33,433 nt of DNA, from positions 1 to 33,433 of the forward strand of contig JAFSYV010000278.1 of the NCBI GenBank assembly GCA_017443585.1. The letters run 5' to 3'. Shown here one piece after another: positions 6,758 to 14,480 of the stretch. The notes under the pieces were generated by a model. The model was not told where the DNA came from. It did no database searches and saw only the letters and a program-made list of their open reading frames with translations. The stretch comes from Lentisphaeria bacterium. GTDB lineage: Bacteria > Verrucomicrobiota > Lentisphaeria > Victivallales > Victivallaceae. Position 1 is the first letter of the stretch. Every line of letters starts with the position of its first letter. A program made the position numbers and the translations under genes.

Positions 6758-8308
6758 TCAGTGTCGGCGCGGGCCACGGCGGCCCGAAGAGGGACGCCCC
6801 GGACGGCCCGGTCGGCCGCTCCTTTCAGGCCGCTCGGGCAGATGGGCCCCCGGCACGGGTTCGGGCAGCTTCACCATCTCCTCGGTCGGCTGTTCGCTGT
6901 GGAACGTCACGCCCAAAAGCTCCTCGATGGCCGGCAGATAATAGGCGCCGTATTCGCACAGGAAACTGATGCTCGTCCCCCGGTGCCCCGCCCGGCCCGT
7001 CCGGCCGATGCGGTGAATGTAATCCTCGGCCTGCTCCGGCAGGTCGTAGTTGATCACCAGCGAAACGTCGTCCACATGGATCCCCCGGGCCGCCACGTCG
7101 GTGGCGATGACGATCTTTTCCGTCCCCGCCCGGAACTTTTCGAGGATCTGGATCCGCTTCATCTGAGGGATGTCCCCCGACAGCACCGGGACCTGGAACC
7201 CGTATTTGGCCAGATCGTACTGAAGACGCAGATTCACATCCTTCCGGTTGCCGAAGATGATGACCCGCTCGTACTCACGGGTCTTGAGGATGTGGAGCAG
7301 CAGCCCCAGTTTTTCCTCCCGCGAAACCGAAAAGAAGGTCTGGTCGATGTTCTCGCTGACCAGTTTTTCCGGCTCGCTTTCGATGACCGCGGGCTCCGTC
7401 AGCCATCCGGCGCTGAGCCGCAGGATGCTCTCTTCGAGGGTGGCACTGAAAAGCATGGTCTGCCGCACCCCCTTGGGAGGCAGCTGGTAGACGATGCGCT
7501 TGATGTCGGGGATGAAGCCCATGTCCAGCATCCGGTCGGCTTCGTCGATGACCAGGATCTCCGCGTTCTTGAGCTTCAGGTCGCCCGTCCGGCAGTAGTC
7601 GATGACCCGGCCCGGCGTCCCCACCAGCAGATCGATGGGCTTGAGCAGGCTCCGGCGCTGTTTCTCGTGATCCATGCCGCCGAAGACCACCACGCTTTCG
7701 AGCCCGGTGAAAACGCCCAGCTCCAGCGCGTCCTTGTGGATCTGCATGGCCAGCTCCCGCGTGGGAGCCAGCACCACCATGCGGGGTGCGCCCGGTTCCG
7801 GCGCCGTCGGCCGGGGCCGGTTCAGCATGAGGGTGAAGCCCCCCAGCAGAAAGGCCGCCGTCTTGCCGGTGCCCGTCTGGGCTTTTCCGGCCACGTCCCG
7901 GCCCGCCAGCACATGGGGAATGGTGAGCGCCTGAATGGGGGTGCAGTACTCGAATCCCGCATACTGGACTCCGAACTGGACCTCGGGGTGCAGGGGCAGA
8001 TCAAGAAAGCGCGTCTTGCCCTCGGCGGGAGGGACTTCGCGCAGAGACTCGGGGTGAACGATTTTTTCCTTCGTTTCCGGAACGCTCCGGGGAGCGGCGG
8101 ACTCGGACTCCTTCGGAGCCGGCTTCTTCCGGGCCTGAGGGGTCCGGGGCGGCTTTTCGCCCTGAGCGGGCGCTCCGGCGCGTTTTTTCTCCTTGTGCTT
8201 CCCCTCTCCGCGGGACTGCGGCGGGGTCTTTTGGGCTTCCCCCGCCGCTTCCCGGCGGGGCGTTTCCTCGGGCTTGACGCCGAAAAGTTTTTTCAAAAAT
8301 CCAAACAT
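6758..8308 (-). CDS. DEAD-box ATP-dependent RNA helicase, RhlB-like
   Basis: 516 residues from ATG 8308, preceded by AAGGA and 1 bp after the stop of the GalU-like gene. A longer in-frame start at 8368 lies inside that gene and is rejected. All helicase motifs are visible: Q motif (GFEYCTPIQ), I (AQTGTGKT), Ia (APTRELA), Ib (TPGR), II (DEAD in VIDEADRMLD), III (SAT) and VI (HRIGRTGRAG). FLDLPLHPEVQFGV before the Q motif is like RhlB. The first 95 residues are a charged, Pro/Lys-rich low-complexity arm and the last 30 an RPGRP-type basic tail, both suited to RNA or partner binding. It would unwind structured RNA, perhaps in a degradosome or in ribosome assembly. Its place in a sugar-nucleotide operon is unusual. 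Confidence 0.9.
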   Translation of the reverse strand: MFGFLKKLFGVKPEETPRREAAGEAQKTPPQSRGEGKHKEKKRAGAPAQGEKPPRTPQARKKPAPKESESAAPRSVPETKEKIVHPESLREVPPAEGKTRFLDLPLHPEVQFGVQYAGFEYCTPIQALTIPHVLAGRDVAGKAQTGTGKTAAFLLGGFTLMLNRPRPTAPEPGAPRMVVLAPTRELAMQIHKDALELGVFTGLESVVVFGGMDHEKQRRSLLKPIDLLVGTPGRVIDYCRTGDLKLKNAEILVIDEADRMLDMGFIPDIKRIVYQLPPKGVRQTMLFSATLEESILRLSAGWLTEPAVIESEPEKLVSENIDQTFFSVSREEKLGLLLHILKTREYERVIIFGNRKDVNLRLQYDLAKYGFQVPVLSGDIPQMKRIQILEKFRAGTEKIVIATDVAARGIHVDDVSLVINYDLPEQAEDYIHRIGRTGRAGHRGTSISFLCEYGAYYLPAIEELLGVTFHSEQPTEEMVKLPEPVPGAHLPERPERSGRPGRPGRPSSGRRGPRRH

Positions 8309-8309
8309 A

Positions 8310-9200
8310 TCATCCTTCTTCAGTTTTGGCGACGGTCTCCCCGAGCCAGGCGCGGAAGGGTCCGGCAAATTCGGGACGCTTCAGGCCGAACTCCACCGTG
8401 GCTTCGAGGAAGCTCAGTTTGTCGCCGATGTCGTAACGCTTGCCCGCAAAGACGCGCCCGTAGACGTGCGCCCCTGCTTCCATGAGTTTCCGGGTGGCGT
8501 CGGGCAGCTGGATCTCCCCGCCCTTGCCGGGAGGCGTGGCCTTGAGGCAGGGAAAGATTTCGGGCGTGTAGATGTACCGGGCCGCCACGGCCAGATCGCC
8601 GGGAGCGTTTTCCGGATCGGGTTTTTCCACCAGCTGCTCCACCTCGACCACGCCGGGGGCGATCTCCTTTCCGGCGGCGATGCCGTAGCGGTGGACCAGT
8701 TCACGGGGCACGCGCTCCAGCGCCATGACGGTGCCCTGGGTCCTGTCGAAGACCTCCATCAGCTGCCCCAGCACGGGAACGCCGTTCGAGGAGCCCATGA
8801 CCGTGTCGCCGTTCAGGATGGCGAAAGGTTCATTCCCGACGAACTCCTCGGCGCAGAGGATGGCGCCGCCCAGGCCGTCGAGGACCTTCTGGTACACGTG
8901 GGAGATCCGGACCTTGCGGGCCGTTTCCATGACTTCGGCCAGTTCCCCCAGACGGTTCTTCTTCGCCAGCTGAGCCTCCAGCGCGGGAGCGGGGGCGAAG
9001 ACGTTGAGCAGAGACTCCTTGCCCTCGGAAATGATGAGCAAAATTTCCTCGATGCCGCAGGCGGCGGCCTCTTCCACCACATACTGCAGAACGGGCTTGT
9101 CCACCAGGGGGATGAGCTCCTTGGGCACCGACTTGGAAAAGGGAAGGAACCTCGTCCCGAAACCCGCCGCGGGGATCACCGCCTTGCGCACCTTGCTCAT
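8310..9200 (-). CDS. galU: UTP-sugar-1-phosphate uridylyltransferase, GalU type
   Basis: 296 residues from ATG 9200, which overlaps the stop of the GHMP kinase gene as ATGA. The N-terminal nucleotide-binding signature AAGFGTRFLP, then SVPKELIPLVDKPVLQYVVEE, NGDT (metal-binding Asp), VEKPDPE and the C-terminal GKRYDIGDKLSFLEATVEF are all diagnostic of the GalU/UgpP family. The reaction is UTP + sugar-1-phosphate to UDP-sugar + PPi in the cytoplasm. Coupling to a glucuronokinase-like enzyme suggests that glucuronate-1-phosphate (or galactose-type sugar phosphates) rather than only glucose-1-phosphate may be a substrate; that part is inference. A much longer open frame upstream of this ATG is out-of-frame readthrough of the kinase gene. 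Confidence 0.88.
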   Translation of the reverse strand: MSKVRKAVIPAAGFGTRFLPFSKSVPKELIPLVDKPVLQYVVEEAAACGIEEILLIISEGKESLLNVFAPAPALEAQLAKKNRLGELAEVMETARKVRISHVYQKVLDGLGGAILCAEEFVGNEPFAILNGDTVMGSSNGVPVLGQLMEVFDRTQGTVMALERVPRELVHRYGIAAGKEIAPGVVEVEQLVEKPDPENAPGDLAVAARYIYTPEIFPCLKATPPGKGGEIQLPDATRKLMEAGAHVYGRVFAGKRYDIGDKLSFLEATVEFGLKRPEFAGPFRAWLGETVAKTEEG

Positions 9201-10216
9201 AATTGCGGCCCTTCCGTGACGATGTCGGGCTTGATGACCTCGATGCCGTGGGACTTGCAGACCGCGGAAAGCCGGGCGAACATCGCTTCGTCCTCGTAGG
9301 TCCCGATGATGGCTCCGCCCGAGCCGGTGAATTTCGCCGAGGCTCCCACGGAACGGGCCAGTTCCACCATCTTGCGGTTCATGGCCGAAACGGAGCCGCC
9401 GCAGACCTGGACCCGCAGGTCGAAATTCCGGTTCAGGATGCCGGGGATCACGGAAAAATCCCCCTTCTCGAGGGCCTTCTTGAACGCGACGGTCATGTCC
9501 GCCCACTCCCGCATGGCGGCGAGGACCTCGGGAACGCCCGATTCGAAATCGTCCCGAAGCCGGCTGTGGAGGATCTCGGAACCTTCCGCCAGGTCCGTGC
9601 GGTAGGCCACGTAGAGCTTCAGCGCTTCGGGGATGACGATGGGCTCGTAGCGGCCGATGCCGTGAAGCTCCATGTACTCCTTGTCGAAGTCCATGTAGAC
9701 GGGGGTGTTGTAGGCCTGAGCCACCCGGTCCTGAAGACCGGCGGGGATCGAAAGCTCCTCCCGTTCCGTGGCCAGCACCAGATTGGCCAGGTGAGCCGGA
9801 TCGATGTGCAGTTCGTAGAACTTGAACAACGCCCGCATGGCCGCGGTGATGATGGCGGAGGAACCGGCCAGCCCCAGCCGGTTGGGGATGGTGCTGCCGT
9901 AACGCATGGTGAAGTTCCGGTCGGCGATCCGGATCCCGGATTCGTGACAGAAACGGTTGAAGCGGTTGACGGCGGCCTTCAGCAGCCGGATCCCGCCGTA
10001 ATAGCCGTAGACCCGGACATCCTCGCTCAGGGCGTCCATGTTCTTGAACACGTTCGAGTCCCTTCTGGCGAGCAGAAGTTCCAGTTCGGGGGTCTCGTAC
10101 AAGGTCACATCGGCCGAATAGTTGCGGAAGACGAAAGCGATGGTCTTGCCGTGATAGCCGTCGGAAGGATTGCCGACCAGCGCGGCCCGTGGATAGGCTG
10201 ATTCTTCGATTATCAT
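9197..10216 (-). CDS. GHMP kinase, glucuronokinase-like
   Basis: 339 residues from ATG 10216, with AGGAG upstream and a clear promoter at 10255-10283. The N-terminus PRAALVGNPSDGYHGKTIAF is close to plant glucuronokinase and its bacterial relatives. The GHMP ATP-binding motif is PNRLGLAGSSAIITAAM near residue 113, and motif 3 is AKFTGSGGAIIGTY near the C-terminus. These enzymes phosphorylate the anomeric carbon of sugars (glucuronate to glucuronate-1-phosphate). The 4-bp overlap with the following uridylyltransferase gene gives a two-step salvage route from free uronic acid to UDP-uronate. A related sugar kinase (e.g. for galactose or arabinose) is the alternative; the NPSDGYHGK segment favours glucuronate. 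Confidence 0.8.
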   Translation of the reverse strand: MIIEESAYPRAALVGNPSDGYHGKTIAFVFRNYSADVTLYETPELELLLARRDSNVFKNMDALSEDVRVYGYYGGIRLLKAAVNRFNRFCHESGIRIADRNFTMRYGSTIPNRLGLAGSSAIITAAMRALFKFYELHIDPAHLANLVLATEREELSIPAGLQDRVAQAYNTPVYMDFDKEYMELHGIGRYEPIVIPEALKLYVAYRTDLAEGSEILHSRLRDDFESGVPEVLAAMREWADMTVAFKKALEKGDFSVIPGILNRNFDLRVQVCGGSVSAMNRKMVELARSVGASAKFTGSGGAIIGTYEDEAMFARLSAVCKSHGIEVIKPDIVTEGPQL

Positions 10217-10254
10217 GATTGCTTCAACTCCTGGAAATGGACAGTCATGTATAT

Positions 10255-10283
10255 AATATACAGCCTCAACGACTTTTTTACAA
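10255..10283 (-). promoter_or_regulatory. Sigma-70-type promoter of the GHMP kinase operon
   Basis: Minus strand: TTGTAA (10283-10278), 17-bp spacer, TATATT (10260-10255). The start codon lies about 40 bp downstream of the -10 element. Confidence 0.75.
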
Positions 10284-10317
10284 GGCGGAACACCCCCGGA
10301 AGTTGCCGCGGCGGGCC

Positions 10318-10355
10318 AAAAAGAGGGATGTATCCGCAAAAAAAATCCCTTTTTT
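10318..10355. terminator. Bidirectional hairpin between two divergent promoters
   Basis: AAAAAGAGGGAT and ATCCCTTTTTT form an imperfect inverted repeat with a 15-nt loop; each strand ends in a run of T. It separates the promoter of the leftward kinase operon from that of the rightward receiver-HNH pair and could insulate them from each other. Confidence 0.45.
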
Positions 10356-10367
10356 CGTCGGACTCGT

Positions 10368-10396
10368 TTGCACTTTGCGTTTTTTTGTGGTATAAT
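10368..10396 (+). promoter_or_regulatory. Sigma-70-type promoter of the receiver-HNH operon
   Basis: TTGCAC (10368-10373), exactly 17 bp, TATAAT (10391-10396). The leader to GTG 10484 is about 80 nt and contains GGGAGGGAGGTGA just before the start. Confidence 0.8.
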
Positions 10397-10483
10397 ATAG
10401 GAGGTGCATGTTCCGTTTCCGGGCGGCCGTAAGGAACGGCTCCGGCGGAAGAACGATGTCGAAAGGGAGGGAGGTGATTTTCC

Positions 10484-10906
10484 GTGAGCGAGGAACTGCC
10501 GCAGGGCAACGAGATGATCCTGGTCGTCGATGACCACGAAACCATCTGGGACTTCCTCATCGAAGCGCTCCAGATGCTGGGCTATTCCGTACTTCTGGCG
10601 GAAAACGGCCTCGACGCCGTCACCATCTACAAGGAAAATCCCGGCATGGTGGACCTGGTGCTTCTCGACATGATCATGCCCAAATCGGGCGGCCATGAGA
10701 CATTTCTCAAACTCAAGGCCATCGATCCGCAGGTCAAGGTCCTTCTTTCCAGCGGCTTCGTCAACGAAAGCGCCGTGGAAGACCTGCTGGCGCAGGGGGC
10801 TTGCGGCTTCATCCCCAAACCCCACCGGCTTCCCGTCATCGCCAGGGCCATCAGGGATGTGCTGGACGGCAAAACGCCCGTCCTGCCCGGTGTCTGCAAT
10901 GGATGA
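10484..10906 (+). CDS. Stand-alone response-regulator receiver protein (CheY-like)
   Basis: 140 residues; the start is GTG 10484 because GGAGGTGA lies at the right distance. A single REC domain fills the protein: acidic pair Asp16-Asp17 (VVDDHE), phospho-acceptor Asp62 (LLDMIMP), Ser89/Ser90 (LLSSGF) and Lys112 (IPKPH). There is no DNA-binding or enzymatic output domain, so it must act by protein contact or as a phosphotransfer relay. The IPKPH segment and FVNESA are like receivers fused to hybrid kinases. No histidine kinase is adjacent; the nearest is the hybrid kinase at 25707-29006. Its last codons overlap the start of the HNH gene by 8 bp. Confidence 0.88.
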   Translation: MSEELPQGNEMILVVDDHETIWDFLIEALQMLGYSVLLAENGLDAVTIYKENPGMVDLVLLDMIMPKSGGHETFLKLKAIDPQVKVLLSSGFVNESAVEDLLAQGACGFIPKPHRLPVIARAIRDVLDGKTPVLPGVCNG

Positions 10907-11234
10907 CTGGATCGAGATCGCTGCCGACGAGCGGCACATCAGGCGGGAACGGGCCAAGGCCAGGGAACTGCGGGAAACGCCCTACTTCAAAGAGCTTTTC
11001 GCCAGAGGCATCTGCCATTACTGCGGGAAAAAATTTCCCCGTGAAGAGCTGACGATCGATCATATCGTCCCCATCTCACGGGGCGGTCGGAGCACCCGCG
11101 GCAACATGGTGGTCTGCTGCCGCAGCTGCAATCAGGCCAAGAAATACCTGACTCCGGCCGAAATGATTTTGCGGAACGCCGGTGCGGAAAGCTCCGCCCC
11201 CGCTCCCGACTCCTCCGCCGGCGACAAGCCGTAA
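10899..11234 (+). CDS. HNH nuclease-fold protein with zinc-knuckle cysteines
   Basis: 111 residues from ATG 10899, inside the end of the receiver gene. Cys39-x2-Cys42 (CHYC) and CCRSC at 73-77 form the usual four-cysteine zinc site. DHIVPISRGG at 54-63 supplies the first catalytic His (55), and Asn69 and Asn78 are the motif's Asn residues. The N-terminal 38 residues are charged and helical (RRERAKARELRETPYF), and the C-terminal 20 are a Pro/Ser/Ala-rich tail. HNH proteins cut or nick DNA. It differs from phage HNH proteins beside terminase in lacking that neighbour, and from McrA in size. The overlap with a receiver gene means co-translation. It ends 10 bp before the convergent phage-type cassette. 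Confidence 0.82.
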   Translation: MDDWIEIAADERHIRRERAKARELRETPYFKELFARGICHYCGKKFPREELTIDHIVPISRGGRSTRGNMVVCCRSCNQAKKYLTPAEMILRNAGAESSAPAPDSSAGDKP

Positions 11235-11243
11235 CAAATAGGC

Positions 11244-11663
11244 TCACTCCCGGTCGGAGCCCTTGTGCCCGAGAATCTCTTCGGGGGCTGCCCCGAGACG
11301 GAGAGCCTCGACGCAGTATCCGGTGATCTGGCGGCCGATCTTGAGCTTCACGCCCCCCGAGCCGTTCACTCCGGCGGGATCGCCGCGCTCCGCCGTCCCG
11401 GCGGGGCCCGAGCCCGTCCCCCGCATCTCGAGTTCGGTGTTCTCGCGGACACAGGCCGTCAAAATCTTCCCGTACCGGAAGGTGATCCCGAAGGCATACG
11501 CCTCGGGGTTGAAAGTCGTTTCCAGCATGATGCCGTCACCGTAGCTGATCGTGTTGTGACCGCACCCGGAAACGAGGAGACACGAGACCAGCGCGGAGAG
11601 GAGCGCAGCGGTCCGCAGGAAATGGCTCACGCCGCTGAACGCTTCGGACGTTCTTTTCTTCAT
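11244..11663 (-). CDS. Small lipoprotein at the end of the phage-type cassette
   Basis: 139 residues starting at ATG 11663 behind AAAGGA. Residues 14-34 are hydrophobic and end in the lipobox LLVSGC. The mature part contains a Gly/Pro-rich central stretch and no motif I recognise. Position at the end of a fibre-DUF1353-XhlA-like gene series suggests a spanin-like or adhesion role, but it has none of the Pro-rich brevity of Rz1, so this is only positional inference. The stop lies 10 bp from the convergent HNH gene. Confidence 0.6.
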   Translation of the reverse strand: MKKRTSEAFSGVSHFLRTAALLSALVSCLLVSGCGHNTISYGDGIMLETTFNPEAYAFGITFRYGKILTACVRENTELEMRGTGSGPAGTAERGDPAGVNGSGGVKLKIGRQITGYCVEALRLGAAPEEILGHKGSDRE

Positions 11664-11675
11664 TTTGGGGTCCTT

Positions 11676-11906
11676 TCAATTTCTGGTGAAAAGCGAAACG
11701 CAGAATCCGATCCCTGCGCCGACGATCCCGGCCAGATATTTGACCCAGCGCCAGTTCAGCTCCAGGGCGCTCACCCGGTGGACGAGCCCCGACTGACCGT
11801 TGCCGTGCAGGACCTTGTAATCCCTGGTCAAGGCCCCTTTGATCTCTTCCATCCCGGCTTCCAGCTTGATCAGTTTGGAAAGCACATCGTTTTCGAAATC
11901 GGTCAT
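11676..11906 (-). CDS. XhlA/holin-like small membrane protein
   Basis: 76 residues. The start ATG 11906 overlaps the stop of the DUF1353 gene (ATGA). Residues 1-50 are an amphipathic helix with heptad-like spacing (LSKLIKLEAGMEEIKGAL), and residues 53-72 form a single membrane span (YLAGIVGAGIGFCVSLF) followed by TRN. This is the layout of the hemolysin XhlA family of phage lysis accessory proteins. No endolysin is nearby, so lysis by this cassette alone is doubtful. A membrane tether for the fibre proteins is another possibility. Confidence 0.6.
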   Translation of the reverse strand: MTDFENDVLSKLIKLEAGMEEIKGALTRDYKVLHGNGQSGLVHRVSALELNWRWVKYLAGIVGAGIGFCVSLFTRN

Positions 11907-12253
11907 TTTCCGCCTGCCTTCCATGCCGAAACTCCGAAAAGCCGCACGCCCCAGTAGGCCATGTTGGCGGAGTTCCGGGAGATGCCGTCCTCGATCAGCA
12001 CCCGGCGGAACAAATCGTCCGCCTGTTTCCGGCTCCACCCCTCCGGATGGGTCCGATAGATGAAGTCGTGGAGGAAGGCCGCCCGGAGCGCTTTCTGGTC
12101 TCCCGGCGGGAAAACGATCCGCCAGAAAACGCGGGGGACGCTGGCGCCGTCGGAGGAAAAGCCCGACGGCACCCTGAGATCGCCGCAAACCAGTTCCTCC
12201 CGGAGCGTGAAGACGTTCCCCATTTCGTCCGATCCGTGGATGTCGACAAGCAT
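11903..12253 (-). CDS. DUF1353 family phage protein
   Basis: 116 residues from ATG 12253, one base after the TGA of the preceding gene. It shows the family's recognisable blocks: VPSGFSSDGASVPRVFWRI, then AALRAAFLHDFIYRT with the HD pair, then ADDLFRRVLIEDG and AYWGVRLFG. The family has no known activity; its members sit beside lysis and tail genes in many tailed phages. A longer start about 26 codons upstream would run into the previous gene and is not needed. Confidence 0.75.
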   Translation of the reverse strand: MLVDIHGSDEMGNVFTLREELVCGDLRVPSGFSSDGASVPRVFWRIVFPPGDQKALRAAFLHDFIYRTHPEGWSRKQADDLFRRVLIEDGISRNSANMAYWGVRLFGVSAWKAGGK

Positions 12254-12254
12254 G

Positions 12255-12665
12255 TCACGCCTCCCCCGCCGCCGCGAAGACGGCGTCAAGCGTCGGTGCG
12301 TCGATGCCGAGTTTTTCCGCAGCGGCGGCAAAGTCGGCGTTGTTCCGGTCCAATTCGTTGACGCTGTTCCACCAGAATTGCAGGTCGGCGTCGCTCGCGC
12401 AGGCTTCCCGCAGGGAGGTGAGCAGCTCGGGGAAGCGCTCCCGCAGGACCGAGATGAGCTCGTACCTGGTGCAGGTGGTCCGGGGCGGGGGCTCCGGGGC
12501 CGGGTGCGCCCCGCGCCACTCTTGAGCCTCCTCCTCGGTCATGGTGAAGCCGTGGGCGGTCATGAGCTCCGGCGAGCTGGAAAAGTTGCTGACGGTCCGC
12601 CCGTCGGGGAGTGTGAAGGTCGCCGGGGCGGGGAGAAGAGTGTCGTTTTCGATCTTGTACTGCAT
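12255..12665 (-). CDS. Phage-type hypothetical protein, possible fibre-assembly partner
   Basis: 136 residues from ATG 12665 with GAGGT upstream. The N-terminal part, ending near EEEAQEWRGAHP, resembles the start of small phage proteins that follow tail-fibre genes. The C-terminal 70 residues (ELISVLRERFPELLTSL, LGIDAPTLDAVFAAAGEA) look like a compact helical domain. I recognise no family. Its place directly after a fibre gene suggests a chaperone or a cap for that fibre. Confidence 0.5.
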   Translation of the reverse strand: MQYKIENDTLLPAPATFTLPDGRTVSNFSSSPELMTAHGFTMTEEEAQEWRGAHPAPEPPPRTTCTRYELISVLRERFPELLTSLREACASDADLQFWWNSVNELDRNNADFAAAAEKLGIDAPTLDAVFAAAGEA

Positions 12666-12673
12666 GTTTTACC

Positions 12674-13933
12674 TCACCGGATCGCCTGTTCGAGGGCTTC
12701 GATGCGGGCGATGAGGGCCGCCAGCGTGGTGGCCGAACCGCCGGTCGGGGTAAAGGCGAGGTCTCCCGCGATGGTGAGATTCCCCTGCCAGTCGAGGACC
12801 TCGATGTTCCGCCGTGCGTTGTTGCCGCTGCCGTTTCCGGTGACGCGGGCTCCGGAAACCAGCGCGTTATACTGTCCCGTCACCAGCTGGGCCGTATCAT
12901 AAGCGGCGCAGTAATTCCCAGCCACGAAACTGCAGGGACGGTTTGTCGAGCAGTAATTGCCGACGCAGACGGCCCCCTGTCCCGACGCGTTGACCGTGCA
13001 GGAGACACCGACGGTCATAGATGCCTCGCCGCGGGCGATGCTGCCTTTCCCGGCCGCGACTGCGTATGATCCCGTGGCGTAGGCGCTGCCGAGTGAGACG
13101 GAGTTGCCCGGTGCGTCGCTCCACTGCGTCGAGCCGGGGCCGTAACCCTGCATTATCTTGCCTGCGGCGTTGAGACCGCCGCCGAGGATCTGGTCCCCGG
13201 CAAGGGTGTTCCCGCCGCTCAGCCGGGCATATTCGCTCAGGTCGGGAACGGCCCACCCTTCCCAGCTCTCGCCGTTCCAGGAAAAGGCGAGCTCGGAGGT
13301 GGTCCCGGCGGCGAGGGTCGGGATGGCGAAGCGCCAGACGAGGGCGGCGGGCCACGTCACGGTCACGGCGGGCGTCGGCATGATGATGCGGAGTTGGAAA
13401 GCGTTGGTCCTTCCCGCGGCCGGAGTCGGGAAAGTCATCGTCACGGCTCCGGCGGGAGCGAAAGAGTAAACCTTGCCCGGTTCGGGGATGAAGCCGGAGG
13501 TCAGTTCCTCGAGCTCGAGCCCCTCCACGCTCACGGCGCCGATGCTTTGAGGCGTGACGACTGCGTCGGTTGCCGTGACGGGCGCCGCGGGGACCGCGTT
13601 GGTGGCCCTGTTCCGGATGAAGAGGGGGAAGAGGTAGACTTGACTGGAACTGTCGGTCAAAGTGGCCGTGCAGGCAAGGGTTTCTTCGCCCCGGATCGCC
13701 TCGGTGAGCGAGGCGGAATCCATCGTTTCCAGGGTAACGACGAGGTCGGTCCCTTCCCGGGTCACGGTCCCGGAAAGAAGGGTTTCGCCCTCCCAGTCGT
13801 TCCCCACCAGAAACGTCCATTCGCCCCCGGGATCTTCGACCCCGGAAATAGTGATCCGCGCCGGAATGGCCCGCCACAAAGAGAGGGGGACCGGACGCTC
13901 CGACGGTTCGACGGTGTATTCGACACTCTGCAT
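12674..13933 (-). CDS. Fibre protein with YadA-like head repeats
   Basis: 419 residues from ATG 13933, behind AAGGAGACAGCA; a start 13 codons earlier lacks that signal. Residues 1-130 are an adaptor-like domain shared with the collagen-like gene (both begin MQS and end in an I-R-N-R segment). The middle is a beta-rich domain. Residues about 265-360 carry trimeric-autotransporter head-like repeats (SVSLGSAYATGSYAVAAG, then GSIARGEASMTVGVSC, with G-S/A-x-A every 14 or so residues). The end has a short coiled coil (LAALIARIEALEQAI), which usually trimerises such fibres. No signal peptide is present, so it is phage-style, assembled in the cytoplasm. Probable role: receptor-binding fibre. Confidence 0.65.
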   Translation of the reverse strand: MQSVEYTVEPSERPVPLSLWRAIPARITISGVEDPGGEWTFLVGNDWEGETLLSGTVTREGTDLVVTLETMDSASLTEAIRGEETLACTATLTDSSSQVYLFPLFIRNRATNAVPAAPVTATDAVVTPQSIGAVSVEGLELEELTSGFIPEPGKVYSFAPAGAVTMTFPTPAAGRTNAFQLRIIMPTPAVTVTWPAALVWRFAIPTLAAGTTSELAFSWNGESWEGWAVPDLSEYARLSGGNTLAGDQILGGGLNAAGKIMQGYGPGSTQWSDAPGNSVSLGSAYATGSYAVAAGKGSIARGEASMTVGVSCTVNASGQGAVCVGNYCSTNRPCSFVAGNYCAAYDTAQLVTGQYNALVSGARVTGNGSGNNARRNIEVLDWQGNLTIAGDLAFTPTGGSATTLAALIARIEALEQAIR

Positions 13934-13943
13934 TGCTGTCTCC

Positions 13944-14474
13944 TTATGATCGCAGGATCGCCGCTTGCGCAACGGAAATGACGCTCACGGAATCCATGTA
14001 CCACTCCTGACCGGGAGCGGGAAGCATGGTCCTGCCGTTGTGAAGGTCGTCCCCGGAGCCGACGATGGCTCCCGTGGCAGGGTCGACCTGAATGGAAAAA
14101 TCGTAACTGTTCCCCGCTTCGCCCACGGTGTAATACCGCCACTGGGGATACTCGCCGCCCGGATCCAGCCCCGGACTGCGGACTCCGTACTCGGTGCTCA
14201 TCAGCTGCCACCGGTAGTTGGAATAAGTCTCGTCCCCGGTATTCGGGTCGTACTCGACGTCGGCGTCGCAGATGTAGTTCTCGACCTTGACGGTCACGGG
14301 GAACCAGCCGTAGGGATCCCGGTCGAATTCCGCCTCTTCGATGCTTCCCAGGGGGTACCAATTCCCGGCGTGTCGGATCCAGTCCCGGTATTTGAGGGCG
14401 ATCCATGTTCCGCCGGTGTATATTTTTTTCCCGATCAGCGGGTACCAGGCGCCGTTGTGACAGACTTTGACCAT
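13944..14474 (-). CDS. Phage-type structural protein of unknown role
   Basis: 176 residues. The N-terminus contains two similar short motifs, GAWYPLIGKKIYTGGTWI and GNWYPLGS, of the W-Y-P-L type seen at tips of tail-associated proteins. The rest is beta-rich with many Tyr/Trp/Gly (YSNYRWQLMSTEYGV, YPQWRYYTVGEAGNSYDF). It starts 6 bp after the collagen-like gene and ends 10 bp before the YadA-head gene, so all three are probably co-translated and may form one fibre assembly. No family recognised. Confidence 0.5.
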   Translation of the reverse strand: MVKVCHNGAWYPLIGKKIYTGGTWIALKYRDWIRHAGNWYPLGSIEEAEFDRDPYGWFPVTVKVENYICDADVEYDPNTGDETYSNYRWQLMSTEYGVRSPGLDPGGEYPQWRYYTVGEAGNSYDFSIQVDPATGAIVGSGDDLHNGRTMLPAPGQEWYMDSVSVISVAQAAILRS

Positions 14475-14480
14475 TTGCGC

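Noticed and set aside
6761-8485. Plus-strand open frame opposite the DEAD-box helicase
   Set aside because: Antisense shadow of a gene with complete helicase motifs.
9201-9506. Upstream extension of the GalU-like gene
   Set aside because: The added residues are Arg/Gly-rich readthrough of the kinase gene; ATG 9200 starts the canonical nucleotidyltransferase N-terminus in an ATGA overlap.
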